This document shows positions 36,355 through 48,940 of a stretch of DNA of 64,000 nucleotides, piece after piece. Made by a program: the position numbers and the translations under genes. This DNA is from Vanilla planifolia. Lineage: Eukaryota; Streptophyta; Magnoliopsida; Asparagales; Orchidaceae. The number at the start of each line of letters is the position of its first letter. Position 1 is the first letter of the stretch. The stretch lies in contig CM043870.1 of the NCBI GenBank assembly GCA_023846275.1, positions 8,379,527 through 8,443,526 on the forward strand, written 5' to 3'. The notes under the pieces are model-generated. The model was not told the origin of the DNA. It saw nothing but the letters and a program-made list of their open reading frames with translations, and made no database searches.

Positions 36355-37290
36355 GGAGGAGTCATCGCAACATGTTTTCTGGGAATGCCAGCCATCTCAG
36401 GAGTTCTGGGCTGACCGTCAGGCACGCGAGGCCGTGGCCGCGCTTGGGCTTCCTCAGGGGGCATAGGCTAGGTTGACTTTTATGCATCAGGTCATGGACT
36501 TTGTGGGTTCACCGGTGTTGAGATGTGGGGATTGCGTCATGCATGCTGCTATGTTGGCTACCATTATGTACTACATATGGTAGAGAAGGAACGCGAAAAG
36601 ACACAACGTTTCCATGGTCAACTGCTGCACCATGCTGCCAAGGTGAAGATTGAGATTATCACAGCAGCAAAAAATTGCAACCTTTACTCATCCATATCCT
36701 GCGGGATCCCATGCAACTCCTCCAAACTGCTTGTAGCTCATATTTGGGTTCCCCCTCTTACTGGATGGATAAAAGTGAATTGTGACGTCGCTGTTGGAGA
36801 GGATGTTGTTGGGCTTGGCCTGGTGGTGAAGGATTATATGGGGAAGCTGTTACTGGTGGTTAGGAAAAGGGTCATCTCACAGGCTGGAGAAGCTATGGAG
36901 GTTCAGGCAATGCTTGAGGCCCTTGATTTGTTGAGGGATATCCTTTCCCAATATCATGCTGTGGAGATTTAGATGGATTCAATGTTGGCGCTTTAGGAGG
37001 TTCGTCAGCTCATTTCGTATGCACCTGTGGCGAGTCCCTTTACTGACACTATCGAGCGCGCAAGGTGCCTGGATGCGCTGAGATTATCGCACATCTATAA
37101 AGAAGGGAATGAGCCTGCTAACTCGGTTGCATGCGCTGCCTGCTGCATTGATTTTGTGTGGGAGGGGGTGTCTCTTCCCAAACCCCTCATCAAACTCATG
37201 TTATCGGACTTCATGTTTGATCTTTCGTGAACATCCGTTTTTGACCTTTTGTATAAGACTTATGCCTCCTTTTGAATAAAAAAAAAGCGA
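36355..37290 (+). mobile_element. LINE-1 copy, part 3: zf-RVT end, RNase H and 3' tail
   Basis: Resumes directly after the inverted LTR with HVFWECQPSQEFWADRQ of the zf-RVT region. An RNase H-like part follows (VNCDVAVGEDVVGLGLVVKD, AMEVQAMLEALDLL, LSHIYKEGNEPANSVA), then the tail TTTTGAATAAAAAAAAAGCG. Carries stops, e.g. after AVEI. It is most simply the 3' end of the LINE beginning at 25130, with the RT part missing. Confidence 0.8.
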
Positions 37291-38547
37291 GTCTATTATA
37301 AGCCCATTTTATCTCAATTCTAATTATTACAAGTCAATTATAAATCAAAACTGGATTAAAACAAATTAGTTAGAAATCATATTAAAAAAATAATATACTT
37401 ATGCATCAATCTAAACATTTTTAATTATATAAAAAAATAAATTTAGAAGATATAGTAAATGCATATAGATAAATTCAATATAATTGTAAGTATAAAGTTA
37501 GTATTATCAAGAATTTAGTTGAAGTTGAATCAATTTTTACTCTTGAGATTAGAATGAATCATTAATGTCAAAAGTTTGGATCAAATCAAAATCAATATAA
37601 ATAAACATTGATTCAATAATGAGTCAAAATTAGATCAACTAAAGATTGAGTCATTTAACATATTCTTAAAACAGTTGATAATTTTTTTTTTCATATAAAA
37701 AAATTGTGTTATAATGAATATCTACCATATGTATTATTTTGTCAAAATTAATTAAAGATAATAAGAATCTAAACATTAAAATTGTATGTGAAAAATATAT
37801 AAAAAAAATATTAGTTAAACTTTAGTATCCCAACAACCCCTTGAGATATAGCTTCTGTTTGGTTTGAAAATAGAATTCCTATTGGGAGACAACTCACTAT
37901 TTGTTACACAGCTCTTTTCTCTTTAGATAAAATCTCATGTGAAACTTCACTAAAAGTTTACACAATTTTTTTTATCACTTTCTTTATTTAACTATTACAC
38001 CTCTAAAAATCAAAATGCAATTTTAATTTTAAATATCAAAATACAATTTCTGCCTTCTAATTTTAGATTGTTACATATTCTCTTTTTGAATTAAACCCTA
38101 ACTAAAATCTACAAATTAAACTCCAATTCAAAAAACATCTAACATTCAATTCCTAACTAAATATTTCTTTCCAAATTCCCAGTTTTGATCATTTTTCTTA
38201 AAAACCAATTTTCTAACTCTTTTTTAATTCTACTTCATAAAGATCATTATCAAACAACCTTAACGCCATCACAAAAATTTAAGCAATTTAAAACAAAAAT
38301 CAAGACCATTTTTAAAAAGGAATTTTCAAAAAAAAAAAAAAATTGAACTCTCAGCACAATGACCAACAGAATTTTACATTTTGCAGAATAAGTTTTTCAA
38401 AATATCACATTATGTACATAAAAATCCTATAAAAAAGATATATATATATATTGTCTTTAACCATTGGGTACTAAAGCAAATTGCTCCAGAAATCCAAACG
38501 GTATGAAGATGGTAAAATAAACAGCGTTGTATCACAAACGAGATTTA
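37291..38547. other. AT-rich spacer downstream of TFIIIA-A
   Basis: Ordinary AT-rich host DNA loosely matching 47990-48930 in unit B. No gene seen. Confidence 0.6.
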
Positions 38548-41500
38548 TCACGTAAGTATTGCAAATGCTCCAGGCATCGGTTCTTCGCCACTGTGGTCAT
38601 CGTCATGTAGTAACCATCTCAAATAGTTGGCTCCATCATCCAACACAGATGATCTATCAAGTGGAACAACTCTCTTCCGTGTCAATGCTTCAATGCCGAT
38701 TCTCTGCCGTTTCCTTCCACCTCGGGACCGCGACAACCGTTGTTCATCGGCTTCCAGAAAGTCTCCCTTTCATAGATAAGCAACAAAAGTGAAGAGAAGG
38801 AATAAAAAAAGTTTTGAAATAGAAATAGAATACATACAAAACATGGTCATCAGGGTCCCACATTAGGACTCAAGTCACACCATATGCTTTGTAATTCTCT
38901 ATTGCAGATTTAAAAATTGTAAATATGAAATAAATACATATAACTACAGGGACAACTATGTTGGCATGGTGAGTAGAGCCCTGGAGCATGAGTACCCAAC
39001 TTGAGAAGAATCAAGTAGACCAAACCCAAATCGATTCGTTTTTAAGATGAATTCAACTTGAACCCAAAAACAAGTAGGAAACGTATTAAAGAAGAAAATA
39101 ATGACAACTATAAAGCTCTGAGGAGTAAATGTAACAATAATTGAAATTTATAAAGAATATCAATGCTGGTTAAAGATGCAAGACCAGGGAAAAAAATCTA
39201 CAAGGTTTGAAAATATACCTGCTCATAATAATGAGTTTTTTCATGTGCATCTCTTACATGCTTATAATGGAACTTCTGATGGCATCCAGATGTTCGACAA
39301 GCAAATGGCCTCAGTTTTTCGTGAATAGCTTTGACATGCTTTTTGAGGTTCGATTTCTGACATAAGCAAAACAAAAAACAAATTAAATCTGAAGTCAATA
39401 ATTTTTATGATTAAAAGGGATAAAAATGTGGTCTGCAACTTCTGAAGATTACAGAAAATTTATAAAACTTATTCAAATTACTTAACCTAAATTGATTCAG
39501 TGAAAATGAGAAGTGTTAAATCCTGTGTGTAGAAGAATTATTGAATCTTACACGTGAATATGTATGCTCACAGCCTTCAAAGCTGCATTTAAGTTTTGGC
39601 TTAGCAACATGTTCATGTGTCCTTTGATGCTGCTTAATATTTTTCTTCAGTTGCCGAGTTTCACAAACCTCACATTTAACATACTTGTGGCAAGATTCAA
39701 TGTGAGCCCTCAAGGATTCCCGATTTATGAAAAGTTTCGTGCATCCCTGTTCTCCACAAATGATCTCCAGGTATTCCTGTTTCGCTGTATCACACAAATA
39801 AACGTTTACTTAGAGAAGATAACTTTATGCCATAACTTTTTATGAAAATATTTTTCTTTTACTCAATTTTACAGGCATTTGATCATATTACCACTAAAAT
39901 CAAATAGAAGAGCCTCTTCTCACAGCCAAGACATTATTTTAGGCTAAAGAAGGATAAAAAACTAAGATATCAGTTTTCAAAGGATGGAGAAGACGACCAG
40001 TATACTGGTCCACATGAAAATTTCAAGTAACTGTCAACCATGGAAAAATAATAGGGGAAAACGTTTCCACAAGACATCTGATGAGAGAACGGATAAAGCA
40101 TTAGCTAAATATGTTCTTGAGAATTATTTACCATGCGAAGTTTCATGCTTCTTCAACTTAGATAAATACTTGAAAGTCTTTTCGCATCCAGGCTCCTTGC
40201 AAATGTGCTGCGTTGCAACTTTGCATGGCAAGTCACCATCATGAAGTTTCTTCACATGTCTTGTCATATTGCCTTGGAAAGTAAATTTTTTATCACAGTT
40301 TTCAACAGGGCATTCAAAAACTTTTCCTTGATGTTTGAGTAAATGCCTATTTAGATGATCCTTCCTCCGGTAGCTAAGAAAACAATCCTCCATTGGACAA
40401 GTGAAAGGTCTCTGTAATAAGCTTAATGCAAATCAGTTCTAAACAAATATATAAAATCAAGGCAACAAAAAAGAAACATTAAAGAACAACTACATCCTCA
40501 TCAAGGAACTTCACAAATCTGGCACAAAACTTTTAGTATAATATGGTCACACCAATAAGAAAAAGCTATATTAAAATCAAAAAAATAACAAAGAGTAGAA
40601 CATGCTCACCAAACAGAAGTCAATAATTTCAGTAAAGAAGAATGGATAAGTTTGATATAATGTTTCTTGCAGCTCTGATCAAAGGTTTTCATTCAAATTA
40701 AATCACAATGCTATAAAAAAGTAAATGAAACAGCAGAAGCCTAATTCCTGCGCATTAATTATATTGATTAGCATACCAATATGATAAATTTCATAGCTCA
40801 ACAGGCATAAAAGAATGTTACACACACAAAAAAGTTTTGAACTTTGTCAAAGAGCAAACCTCACGTGAGATGATGTGTGATTGAGGCTTTCTCGACAGGG
40901 CTTCTCAGGAGGTCCCCCATCCTGATACTATTCCGGTCAAGTAATGACTGCCACCTCTTTGCATTTTGGAGTTCGTTACAAGGGATCCAATGCTTCACAC
41001 TAGCCTTTCATTTTTAATCCAAAACACAAGCCTGAAAAACCAGTTCTTTCAATACAAAAGAGAGATGACTTATGAAATTAAAAAAAAAAAACGTTTATAA
41101 GAATGTACGACATTCACATCTCACATCAATAAAACATCAGATTTTTCACATAGCAAAAATCAATTGCCTATATTAAGGCATATGATTTTTTTTGTGAAGC
41201 AAGAATAAGAGTTACTAAGGGTTAGCAAAGACTACAATACCAATACTGGAAATTCTGTAATCTATAAAAATATGAAAAACCTGCCCCAATCGTTATAAGC
41301 ACAAGGATGCCCTGCTCTTGAAAATGCAAAACCAAGTTCTTCAAGAATTTATCAAAATAAGATCTACAGAATAGGAGGAATAGACCTACTACACATGGAA
41401 AATAATTTGCTAATTGAGAATAATGAGTTTCAAGGGGATGTTATGATTCTCATTGTCATGCCAGCAAAAATTGGAGCAAAACAATGTTTCAGCAAGGTTT

Positions 41501-44500
41501 TGCATAGCTCGGAAGGTTGATCTCTACAGATATTAATGTCCGATCCAAATATCGAATGGACAATTGACGACATCGGGCAATGGCAACCAAGACTTCTTGC
41601 AAATAATTTAATTTTATAAGTAGTTTTTATTTAAATGGTTGCTTTAGTTTTAATTTAAGTCTCAAGTTTGAATTACGAGTTATCTTTTGTTGAGGTTATC
41701 TAGAGGAATCATCATATTCTAATGAAATTCTATTCAAATTGTCTTAGTTCATGTAATTACTAAGATGTACTTTCCAAATGCTTTTTAAAACTATAGATTT
41801 CCTCAAATGGAGATTCTTGGTATTTGATTATGAACTAAGAAATCCTTCAACATAATAGGTTCATATTTGGTGAAATGCACAAGTACAAACATAATGAAAG
41901 TAGCACGCTATTAAACAATAGACAGTTTCAAGAATAGAAACCTCAAAGGAATGGCATAGCATATGCTGCATTAGATAAGCTGGTTTCCGAAAGCTCACAC
42001 CACAATCTTCACACGTATGCTGAACATTCCTGGTGGCTTCCTTGGGTGAATTTGTCTCATCATTGGCAGCAACATGTACTTCACCCTGTATTTTATCAAA
42101 TAAAAGAATTACAAATTTGCTATATAGCTAATTAAGTAAAACAAATGTTAAAAATGCCTCAAGATAAACTGGCTATAGCAATTCATAACTTAATCTTAAA
42201 TTGTGACGCTCAACTCTCTGCATATGGCACAAGACAAATTCTCTAAGGTGGTTGAATCCATATAATATTAGTAACCTCAAAGATACTAGAACAATACTTT
42301 AAGGAAGTATATCCTTTCAAGTAGCGTGTTTAAATGGCATCTTCTATAAATTTAAAGGCATCCAGGCGAAAATTTAATGCTCATAGTTTCTTTTTTTCAT
42401 AACCTAAAATTAAGGACTATTTGCCACAACAATTCCGAATAGCTGGAATAAGGCTAATAAGACCAATGATGTCAGTGACACTTCACAAACAATTCAACTA
42501 ATTACTTGCAGATAATTTAGCTGGATGTGAGATTGCATTGCCAATTTGAGGCTTTCTTCTAACCAAAGGCATGTTTTATAACATGTTGAAAACAGTTATT
42601 CTTACATCACCACAATTATTATTCACAAAGCAAACAAAGTTCAGCATGTTACATAAGTGATTAGCAATCCTTCATGTGTCAAATAAAAACTAAACACTAC
42701 CAAGTGAGCTACACCTATTTTGCCTATGTTTAACTTTTATGCAATCTGCAACAGAAGTACACCCATTCCAACAAACCTTTATCCCCACAATCATGTAACT
42801 CTTACCACGAGAATGGCTTACTTTCTAACGATTTCATGTAATATTGTATTCAAGTTAGCAATACATAATTCATGCCATATATCATACTTGTATTAGTTAT
42901 AGCAATTCTATCTGATTCATTCATAAAAAGGTGCCAAACAATGTCTTTTATAAGTGATAATATTTGCATACAAAACAACAGAAGGCATTGAATTATAGAT
43001 CAAATGATTATGATAAATTTTAGAATCTAAGTTCCACATCAACAGAGCTAAAACAGAACGTATGATAAAGCTAAGGTAATATAGCTACGCTATTCTGGTA
43101 AATTTCACAACTAATGTTCAAGAAATAATGAAAAAAGAGAGGTTTAGATATCTTGAATGTGTCATGCTAACCAAAAAGAAAGGAACCAGTAACCAGCTTT
43201 ATCCTATTGTTTAATGGAATTGAATTTATGCTCATAAAACAGAAGTACGCAAATAGAATTAGTGATGTAAGGATGATGAAAAGAGTCTTTTAGAGGTCAT
43301 GCAAAAATAAAAGTCGGATGAACACAACAATCCAGGGGAATATTGAGGAAGGTCCAATTAAGTATAAGCTAAGATAGTAATGTTCAAACATGTTAAGCAT
43401 CGAGTAAGATACATATCAATAAGGATAATGAAATTTGTAAAAGCCACCAAAGTGAATTAAGAGGAGAGGAATACTCTAAAAAGCATGATAAATGATTGTT
43501 GGCAATGCATCGTTTATTTGAAATTTAAGAAAAAAAAAAGTAGATATTAAATGCAACATAATGACACAATAGTTTGCAATATTAATTCTTGTTGAAAGAA
43601 AACAATGGCAGTTTTACGAGATAAAATTAGAAGAATAAAAACACAATGAAGTTTAATAACAAAATAGAATGGCATAACATAGCCTCATTAAGATATTCAA
43701 AACCAAGGTTGTTGGTTAAGAAGGAGCTTGAGCATTATTATTGTATGAGACTAATAAGAGACATCAAACACGTGAAAATAAAGGCTAATATGGAAGTAAA
43801 GAGCACGATGAAGAAAGAAAGTAAAATATGAAGTGAAGTGGGGTTGAACAGCCTTCTTTAAAATATTTTTGTTACAAATTTTCTATTTCTAGGTGTCCAA
43901 AAGGTTTTCACATTCAAATATTTATTTCTTTGTTTATTAAAAATCAGCATTTTGGTGAAACAAATAAATCCCAATCAAACAAAAAATTTCAAGCACAAAT
44001 TTACTACCTACCTCATTCAACTACAAGAGTATTTAAGCCTAACATGACTACAACACATCAAAATAAAATGCCATCAGATGTTTTAAAACTCTTTTCCAGA
44101 AGTTTCGTATAGGAAGCGTGTGGATTGTTTATGTTTATCTGTACGTTGGGGGGTTTGTTTGCCCTTCAAGCCTATTTCATGTGGGTTTATCTTACATTTA
44201 CAGGCTATAATATCAACAGCTTGAAGGCATAAACTCTAGATTATATCAAAACAATTTTTCCAGGGTTCCAATAACTCCCTTTACGTAACATTGACAAACA
44301 AAGCCAATATAAACAGTACTCATGCAAATGCAGGTCCACATTGATGCGTACTTAGACATTGGCATAGCTTGGATCCAATTAGCCAAATCATTTACAATTA
44401 TACCAATTATTAGTTAGTTAAACAATTGTTGAAATTAAACCACACAGAACCATCAAAACTTCCAGCACTACAAGCTCTATAGCTTTCAAAACAAACATAG

Positions 44501-45447
44501 CCATGAAGTAGAATGAAACTAAATTGCAAAAACTAGGGGAACCTGGTTCTACAAAATTTCCACACACACATGATCCGGTAAAGAAATATACTGCAATTCC
44601 TTTCCATTAAGAACATGCATTCGAACAGTTCAATTGACCAATTGATTAAACCAATCAATTTTTGGTTAAGTCATGCTGAAAACCAAGCCGAACCATATTA
44701 AATACACAGCCAAAAAAAAAAAAAGAAATTATTTGTAAACTGAAGTAAAACAAAAAAAAAAGAGTTTGAACTTGTTAATAGATCAAATTTAGAATCTAAA
44801 AATCAGATTTTGGCTGGATTAAAGCTAAAAGCCATAAAATTGATCTGACTGAACAATAAAAAAGAACAAAAAAAAAAAAACATAATATATATGTCAGTTC
44901 AATTTCTTTTAAGTTGAATAATAATAACCTGTATTTTCATTACATCAATATAGAAATTCTCTTCTTTTAGACCCTTGCAATAGGTTAAAAGTATGCAGAG
45001 CTTATGGATCTAAATCCAACTACATGCCTTCATTGAACAAATGTAGATGAAGGATATATATCACAATCAATCTCCAATCCCTAATCCTTAATCTCTAGTT
45101 CCTAATTCTTAATCCCTCATCTATCATTCCTCATCCCTCATCCCTAATAGTACATTTAGAAAAAAAGCAGCACAAGTTAAATTTATTGTATAAAATAAGG
45201 ATGTCAACATATAGATTAGAAAACATAATCTTGTACAAGATCTTACATAGTCCCAATTTAGGATAAATAAACACCAGAAGAGCAAACAGTGGTCATCATG
45301 TTCAATTGCTTACAATATGATGGGCATGTGAGATATGATAATTGATTTCATAGACTTGGAAATACCACAATACTCAAAAAAATGCCTCCTAATGCATATA
45401 GAAATTGGCATTTTCTGGTTAGTTTTCTCTAAATCCCCAAATTCCAT
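38548..45447 (-). CDS. TFIIIA: TFIIIA copy A (decayed first exon)
   Basis: Plant transcription factor IIIA, which binds the 5S rRNA gene and 5S rRNA through C2H2 fingers. Coding exons: 45447-45314 (tentative), 42085-41942, 40411-40132, 39784-39552, 39356-39219, 38766-38548. Exons 2-6 are open, in phase, have GT-AG sites and keep fingers 2-9 with every Cys and His (CEDCG...HMLCH; CPMEDC; CPVENC; CKEPGC; CGEQGC; CEVC; CSFEGC; CRTSGC). Exon 1 is damaged. The ATG used in copy B is TTT here, with a replacement ATG six bases upstream. Finger 1 reads FFEYCG (first Cys lost), its His end is gone, and the best donor leaves it out of phase with exon 2. The stop used in copy B reads GGA, adding seven residues. 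The P5SM exon is retained at 41031-40860. Its upstream flank is unit B sequence, not the original promoter. Probably a non-functional or altered copy. Confidence 0.85.
40860..41031 (-). promoter_or_regulatory. P5SM 5S-rRNA-mimic poison exon, TFIIIA-A
   Basis: Between the finger-2 and finger-3 exons lies a 172-nt cassette with acceptor TTTTTCAG|GCTTG and donor GAG|GTTTGC. Its core copies 5S rRNA: GGATCCC (40982-40988, minus strand) plus AACTCC, then AGTATCAGGATGGGGGACCT and CCTGAGAAG at 40930-40901, against AGTACTAGGATGGGTGACCT and CCTGGGAAG in 5S rRNA. Read in phase from exon 2 it meets TAA at the sixth codon, so inclusion truncates the protein. In plants, ribosomal protein L5 binding to this mimic is known to favour skipping and so production of full-length TFIIIA. 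Confidence 0.92.
41439..41860 (+). mobile_element. LTR remnant in TFIIIA-A intron (fossil)
   Basis: Starts TGTTATGATTCTCATTGTCA after a purine-rich TTTCAAGGGGA and matches the right-hand LTR-like repeat in the same intron of copy B (53231 onward). Only part of the LTR remains. Shared position in both TFIIIA copies suggests it was there before the segmental duplication. Family not determined. Confidence 0.45.
45066..45149. repeat. Degenerate short repeat in TFIIIA-A intron 1
   Basis: Run of variants of TCCCTAATCC / TCCTCATCCC (units of ~8-14 bp). Resembles telomere-like CCCTAA only loosely. Not seen at the matching place in copy B. Confidence 0.6.
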
Positions 45448-47158
45448 TTGAAACAAATGATTGAACTCAACAAGCAATCAACCATTAAACAAATCTCAAA
45501 GTTATTGAAGCAAAAAATAAAATATACAAACTTAGCCAAAGTTTAAACAAGCAAAAAGGCTCACGAAAGAATAAGAACAAAAGTAATGCAGATGAATGAT
45601 GCTCTAATAACTGATGACAAACTAGTTAAAGGAGGAGGCATTTATCATTAATACTGATCCTTTTGAGGAATAGCAACAAATGTTGTGAGAGACAGAGAAG
45701 AGGAGAAGAAGATATCAAAGGTGGTCTACACCCAGACTTAGGGGGTTGGATGTCGGCCATCGGTGTTAGCGGAGAATCGTATGCAAGATTGACAAAACAA
45801 GGGCACCACACAAGGAAGTAACAAGGAAACATAAAGGATAGTGAGAATGTGATGCCCTAAAAGTGAAAAAGGATCATATATTCAACTTCAAAAGATTTCA
45901 TAAATAAGGTAATATGTAAGTAGATACCACGGGAAATGCTATCTACATCATCGAGCATTGTAATATAATCTTAGAAAGGTAAGAAGATAAAGGGGGAAAA
46001 GTGGACATGAAATTCATTTTTTCAGCATATCAAAAAGGTTAAACTATATTTCTATCTCCCAAGTGATTTAAAGACAACTAGAAAAATATACTTGCTTTTT
46101 TTTTAAAATAATATTTTGCTTGACTAGTAAAAGTAGTGTAATCAATTATATGCAAATAGAGTTGAGTCTAAAGTCTAACACTGCAAAAATCAATCAAGTT
46201 ACCAAGCCATTTTTGGTTGAAAGCTTCAAGTGTTGAATGGAAAAGGTAACATTCATATTAGAATTAGCCTAGATCATTAACATGAATTGACAAGATTATG
46301 TAACATGATCATTTCAAACTTGATTACTATACAAGAATAAATTTTTAAACATTAATTCATTCAAGTCAGAACAAAACATAAGTTTTGGATCCCTAAATGC
46401 AATGAATAAGACAACAACTTCCTTTTAAGGACAAAATAGAATGCGATCCAAATAGTAAATGCATGCCAATTATGTGAATCAAGGTAAACATATTTCTCAC
46501 TAATAAAAATAAATGATATAGAAGTTCTGATCTAAAATCCTAGCTTGCTTCAAAGCATAGAAAATAGAAAGCTCACACTAACAATGCACATGAAGTAAAG
46601 TTGCATTTTCATCAAGTTCATATACACAATCACAAAAATTTTATGGAAGGCAATCATTAGCCCCATAAGAAGCAAGGGAACGAGTCCCACAAATGAGAGT
46701 AAATTTGAAAAAAAAAATATTTTAAAAGAACATAACATATTCTAATTAAAAAAGAAACTCTTTCAAACTCTCCACTTAAACCTAGTTACGGAATGAGGGA
46801 AAAGAAAACACAAGCACCATTAATTTAAGTAATGAATGTGTCAATTATGATAACTCAATAATCAATCCAAATTCAAGATTATGATATCGAAAACTTCCTC
46901 CTAACAGCTAAAAAGTAATAATTCATTGCAACTCAATTCTTGTTGTATTGTTGAATGCTTCTAATGATCCAACAATGTTAAGGACTAAGCATAACAAAGA
47001 GAAGCAAACAAAATTGTGTATATGCACATGAAAGGGGAAGAGATGTACTAAAAATAATTCCAACTTTTGTTCAATTTTTGCATAATGGAGCAAACAAATA
47101 TTTCATAACTTATTCTCGTATAAAAGGGGGAAAAAAGAACAATTGATGTAATGCTTAC
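45448..47158. other. TFIIIA-A leader, duplication junction and intron-derived sequence
   Basis: 45448-45815 matches the region just upstream of TFIIIA-B exon 1. The junction is near 45815-45870. 45870-47158 is intron 2 sequence of the small mitochondrial gene, matching 20100-24208 minus the 2.7-kb block. No exon 3 or 4 of that gene was found here. Confidence 0.6.
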
Positions 47159-47779
47159 ATGCTCTTCCTTCCGTTTTGATAGACTCAGACGATCGTTAAT
47201 CTTTGTCGAACCATGATAATCTGACAAATTATCATTTGATTAAAAAAAAAAAAAGATAAGCTCTTCTTAAATATTAAATATGACAGATGCTAAAACACGT
47301 TGGGATATCCACAATTATAGGCAGGAAGATGCATGAGCGCTGAGGGAGAGTAAAAACATGTGGAGGTGAACAATTATAAGAAACACAATTCACAAAATAT
47401 ACGAACATAAACGTAAAGTACAAAATTCACTAAATATTTTCTCTCTTCTCATGGGAACCAAAAATATATGTCCTAGGATGAATTTCAACTCTGTGTTAGG
47501 TTCCTGATCCAATAATTTGAGGAACTATAAATTCCTTGTTATCGAAGTGAAACAAAAAATCTCAATTCGAATCAGAAGCTAGGATGCCAAAAGGAGACAC
47601 TCTCCAATATTTGGGCAATCAATAAAAGTGCGCCTAGAAGGGGAAAAAAAACAACACAAAGTGAGGAAGACGAACGCACCACTATCGACAGCAAATCCTG
47701 GACGATGGATCAGCTCGGCCGAAAGCTCTCGGTGCCCGATGGCCGAAGCCGCCGCAGTGACAGCCGCGCTCGCCGCCAT
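47159..47779 (-). pseudogene. Truncated copy of the small mitochondrial gene, exons 1-2 only
   Basis: Exon 1 (47779-47680, 100 nt) is open and codes for MAASAAVTAAASAIGHREL... with the same GTGCGTTC donor and phase as the complete gene. Exon 2 (47220-47159, 62 nt) keeps acceptor TTGTCAG and donor CAT|GTAAGC. It has a 9-base in-frame deletion removing the part corresponding to IWE, and the second W of the motif is R (SKRKEEH for SKWKEEH). Exons 3 and 4 (membrane segment and tail) are not present downstream before TFIIIA-A, because the duplication breakpoint lay in intron 2. Without the membrane helix the product cannot do the parental job. Confidence 0.8.
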
Positions 47780-48940
47780 AAGTTTACGTACGACAGGCCT
47801 TCAGCGTCGATGGTGGGGCGGAGTAGGTTTTGCTTCTCTCTCGATAAATGATTTCGCGTCCGAATTAACTTCTATTTAAAGATATATATTTGTAGAATTT
47901 CAAAATAAATTTTTTATATCTTTTGGTACATTAAGATTATATTGAATAAAATTACTCATTCAAATTAAAACAATAATATATGTATGTTTCAATTGATTTT
48001 AAATAAATTTAATTATATAAAAATTAATCATATAATTATAATAATACATATAAATAAATTTAATATAATTTAAAGTATAAAGCCAATTATATTAAAACTT
48101 TGACTAAAATTAAATTAGCTTCTATTCCAATCAATTTTGATCTAATATTTGATGTGCCAACTTTTTAATTGTGCATAAAACTTTCATGAATCACTAATAT
48201 ACTTAACTTGGATCAAATTATGAACAATTCAAAAATAATTTTGTTCTAATATTGAGTTATAATCAGATTAGCCCAAGTTCGAGTTATCAACAATTATTTT
48301 CAATTCATATAAATTTTTTTATGTCAAAATATTTCAATCTTTAATAAAATTATTAAAAGTAATTTGATATATTAAATTTTCTTTTAAATTAAAAGATCTT
48401 TATCACATGAATCATAGTATTTTAGTTTTAGAAAAAATAATATACTTTGACATTTTTATGACAAATTTGATATTTTATCACAATTCATCAAGTTTGATAA
48501 CAACATTTTCATATAAAAGCTCTTACATAACAAAATTTTCATCTTCGTTGCAATCCAATTTGTTGCATTAAGTTTTCACCTTATTAGATAGATAAATCTT
48601 ATATGAGATCCTGATCAAACTTACAAGTATCATTCTTATAAACTCAATTTTTTCAAATATACCCTTAACCACATAAAAGAAAATTAACAAAGCCTTCAAT
48701 CTTTACTATTTAGCAAAATATAATACTTATTTTTATTGATAATGCTATGGTCAAACATAGCATAAGGACCAACAGAATTTTACATTTAGCAGTTAAATCT
48801 ATATATATTAATATCATATCCAACATATACACATGTTATTTAACCAATGGGTACAAAATCTAATTGCTTCAGAAAAGAAGATGACAACATAAACAGCAGC
48901 TGTATCAAAGGAGGATGTACAAACTAGGCATTGCTAATGC
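47780..48940. other. AT-rich spacer between truncated gene and TFIIIA-B
   Basis: No gene seen. Corresponds to 24849-25130 plus 37291-38547 of unit A, i.e. the site where the LINE/LTR nest entered unit A. Confidence 0.6.

Larger units (their letters stand above)
20100..45815. repeat. Segmental duplication, unit A (left copy)
   Basis: Shares ordered similarity with 45870-57795. Start: AACTTCAAAAGATTTCATA...AAGGGG at 20128-20240 against 45890-46000. Then 23045-24960 matches 46105-47880, containing exons 2 and 1 of the small mitochondrial gene, and 37300-38547 matches 47990-48930 loosely. Finally TFIIIA with all its introns matches, up to the leader at ~45815 (against ~57795). Unit A is longer because of two extra blocks: 20310-23040 (2.7 kb) and the LINE/LTR nest at ~25130-37290 (12.2 kb). 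Edges are approximate. Confidence 0.85.

Noticed and set aside
40860-41031. A 5S rRNA pseudogene in the TFIIIA introns
   Set aside because: The similarity is limited to the core blocks, occurs at the same place in both copies, has splice sites at both ends and an in-phase stop; this is the known P5SM exon, not an inserted 5S gene.
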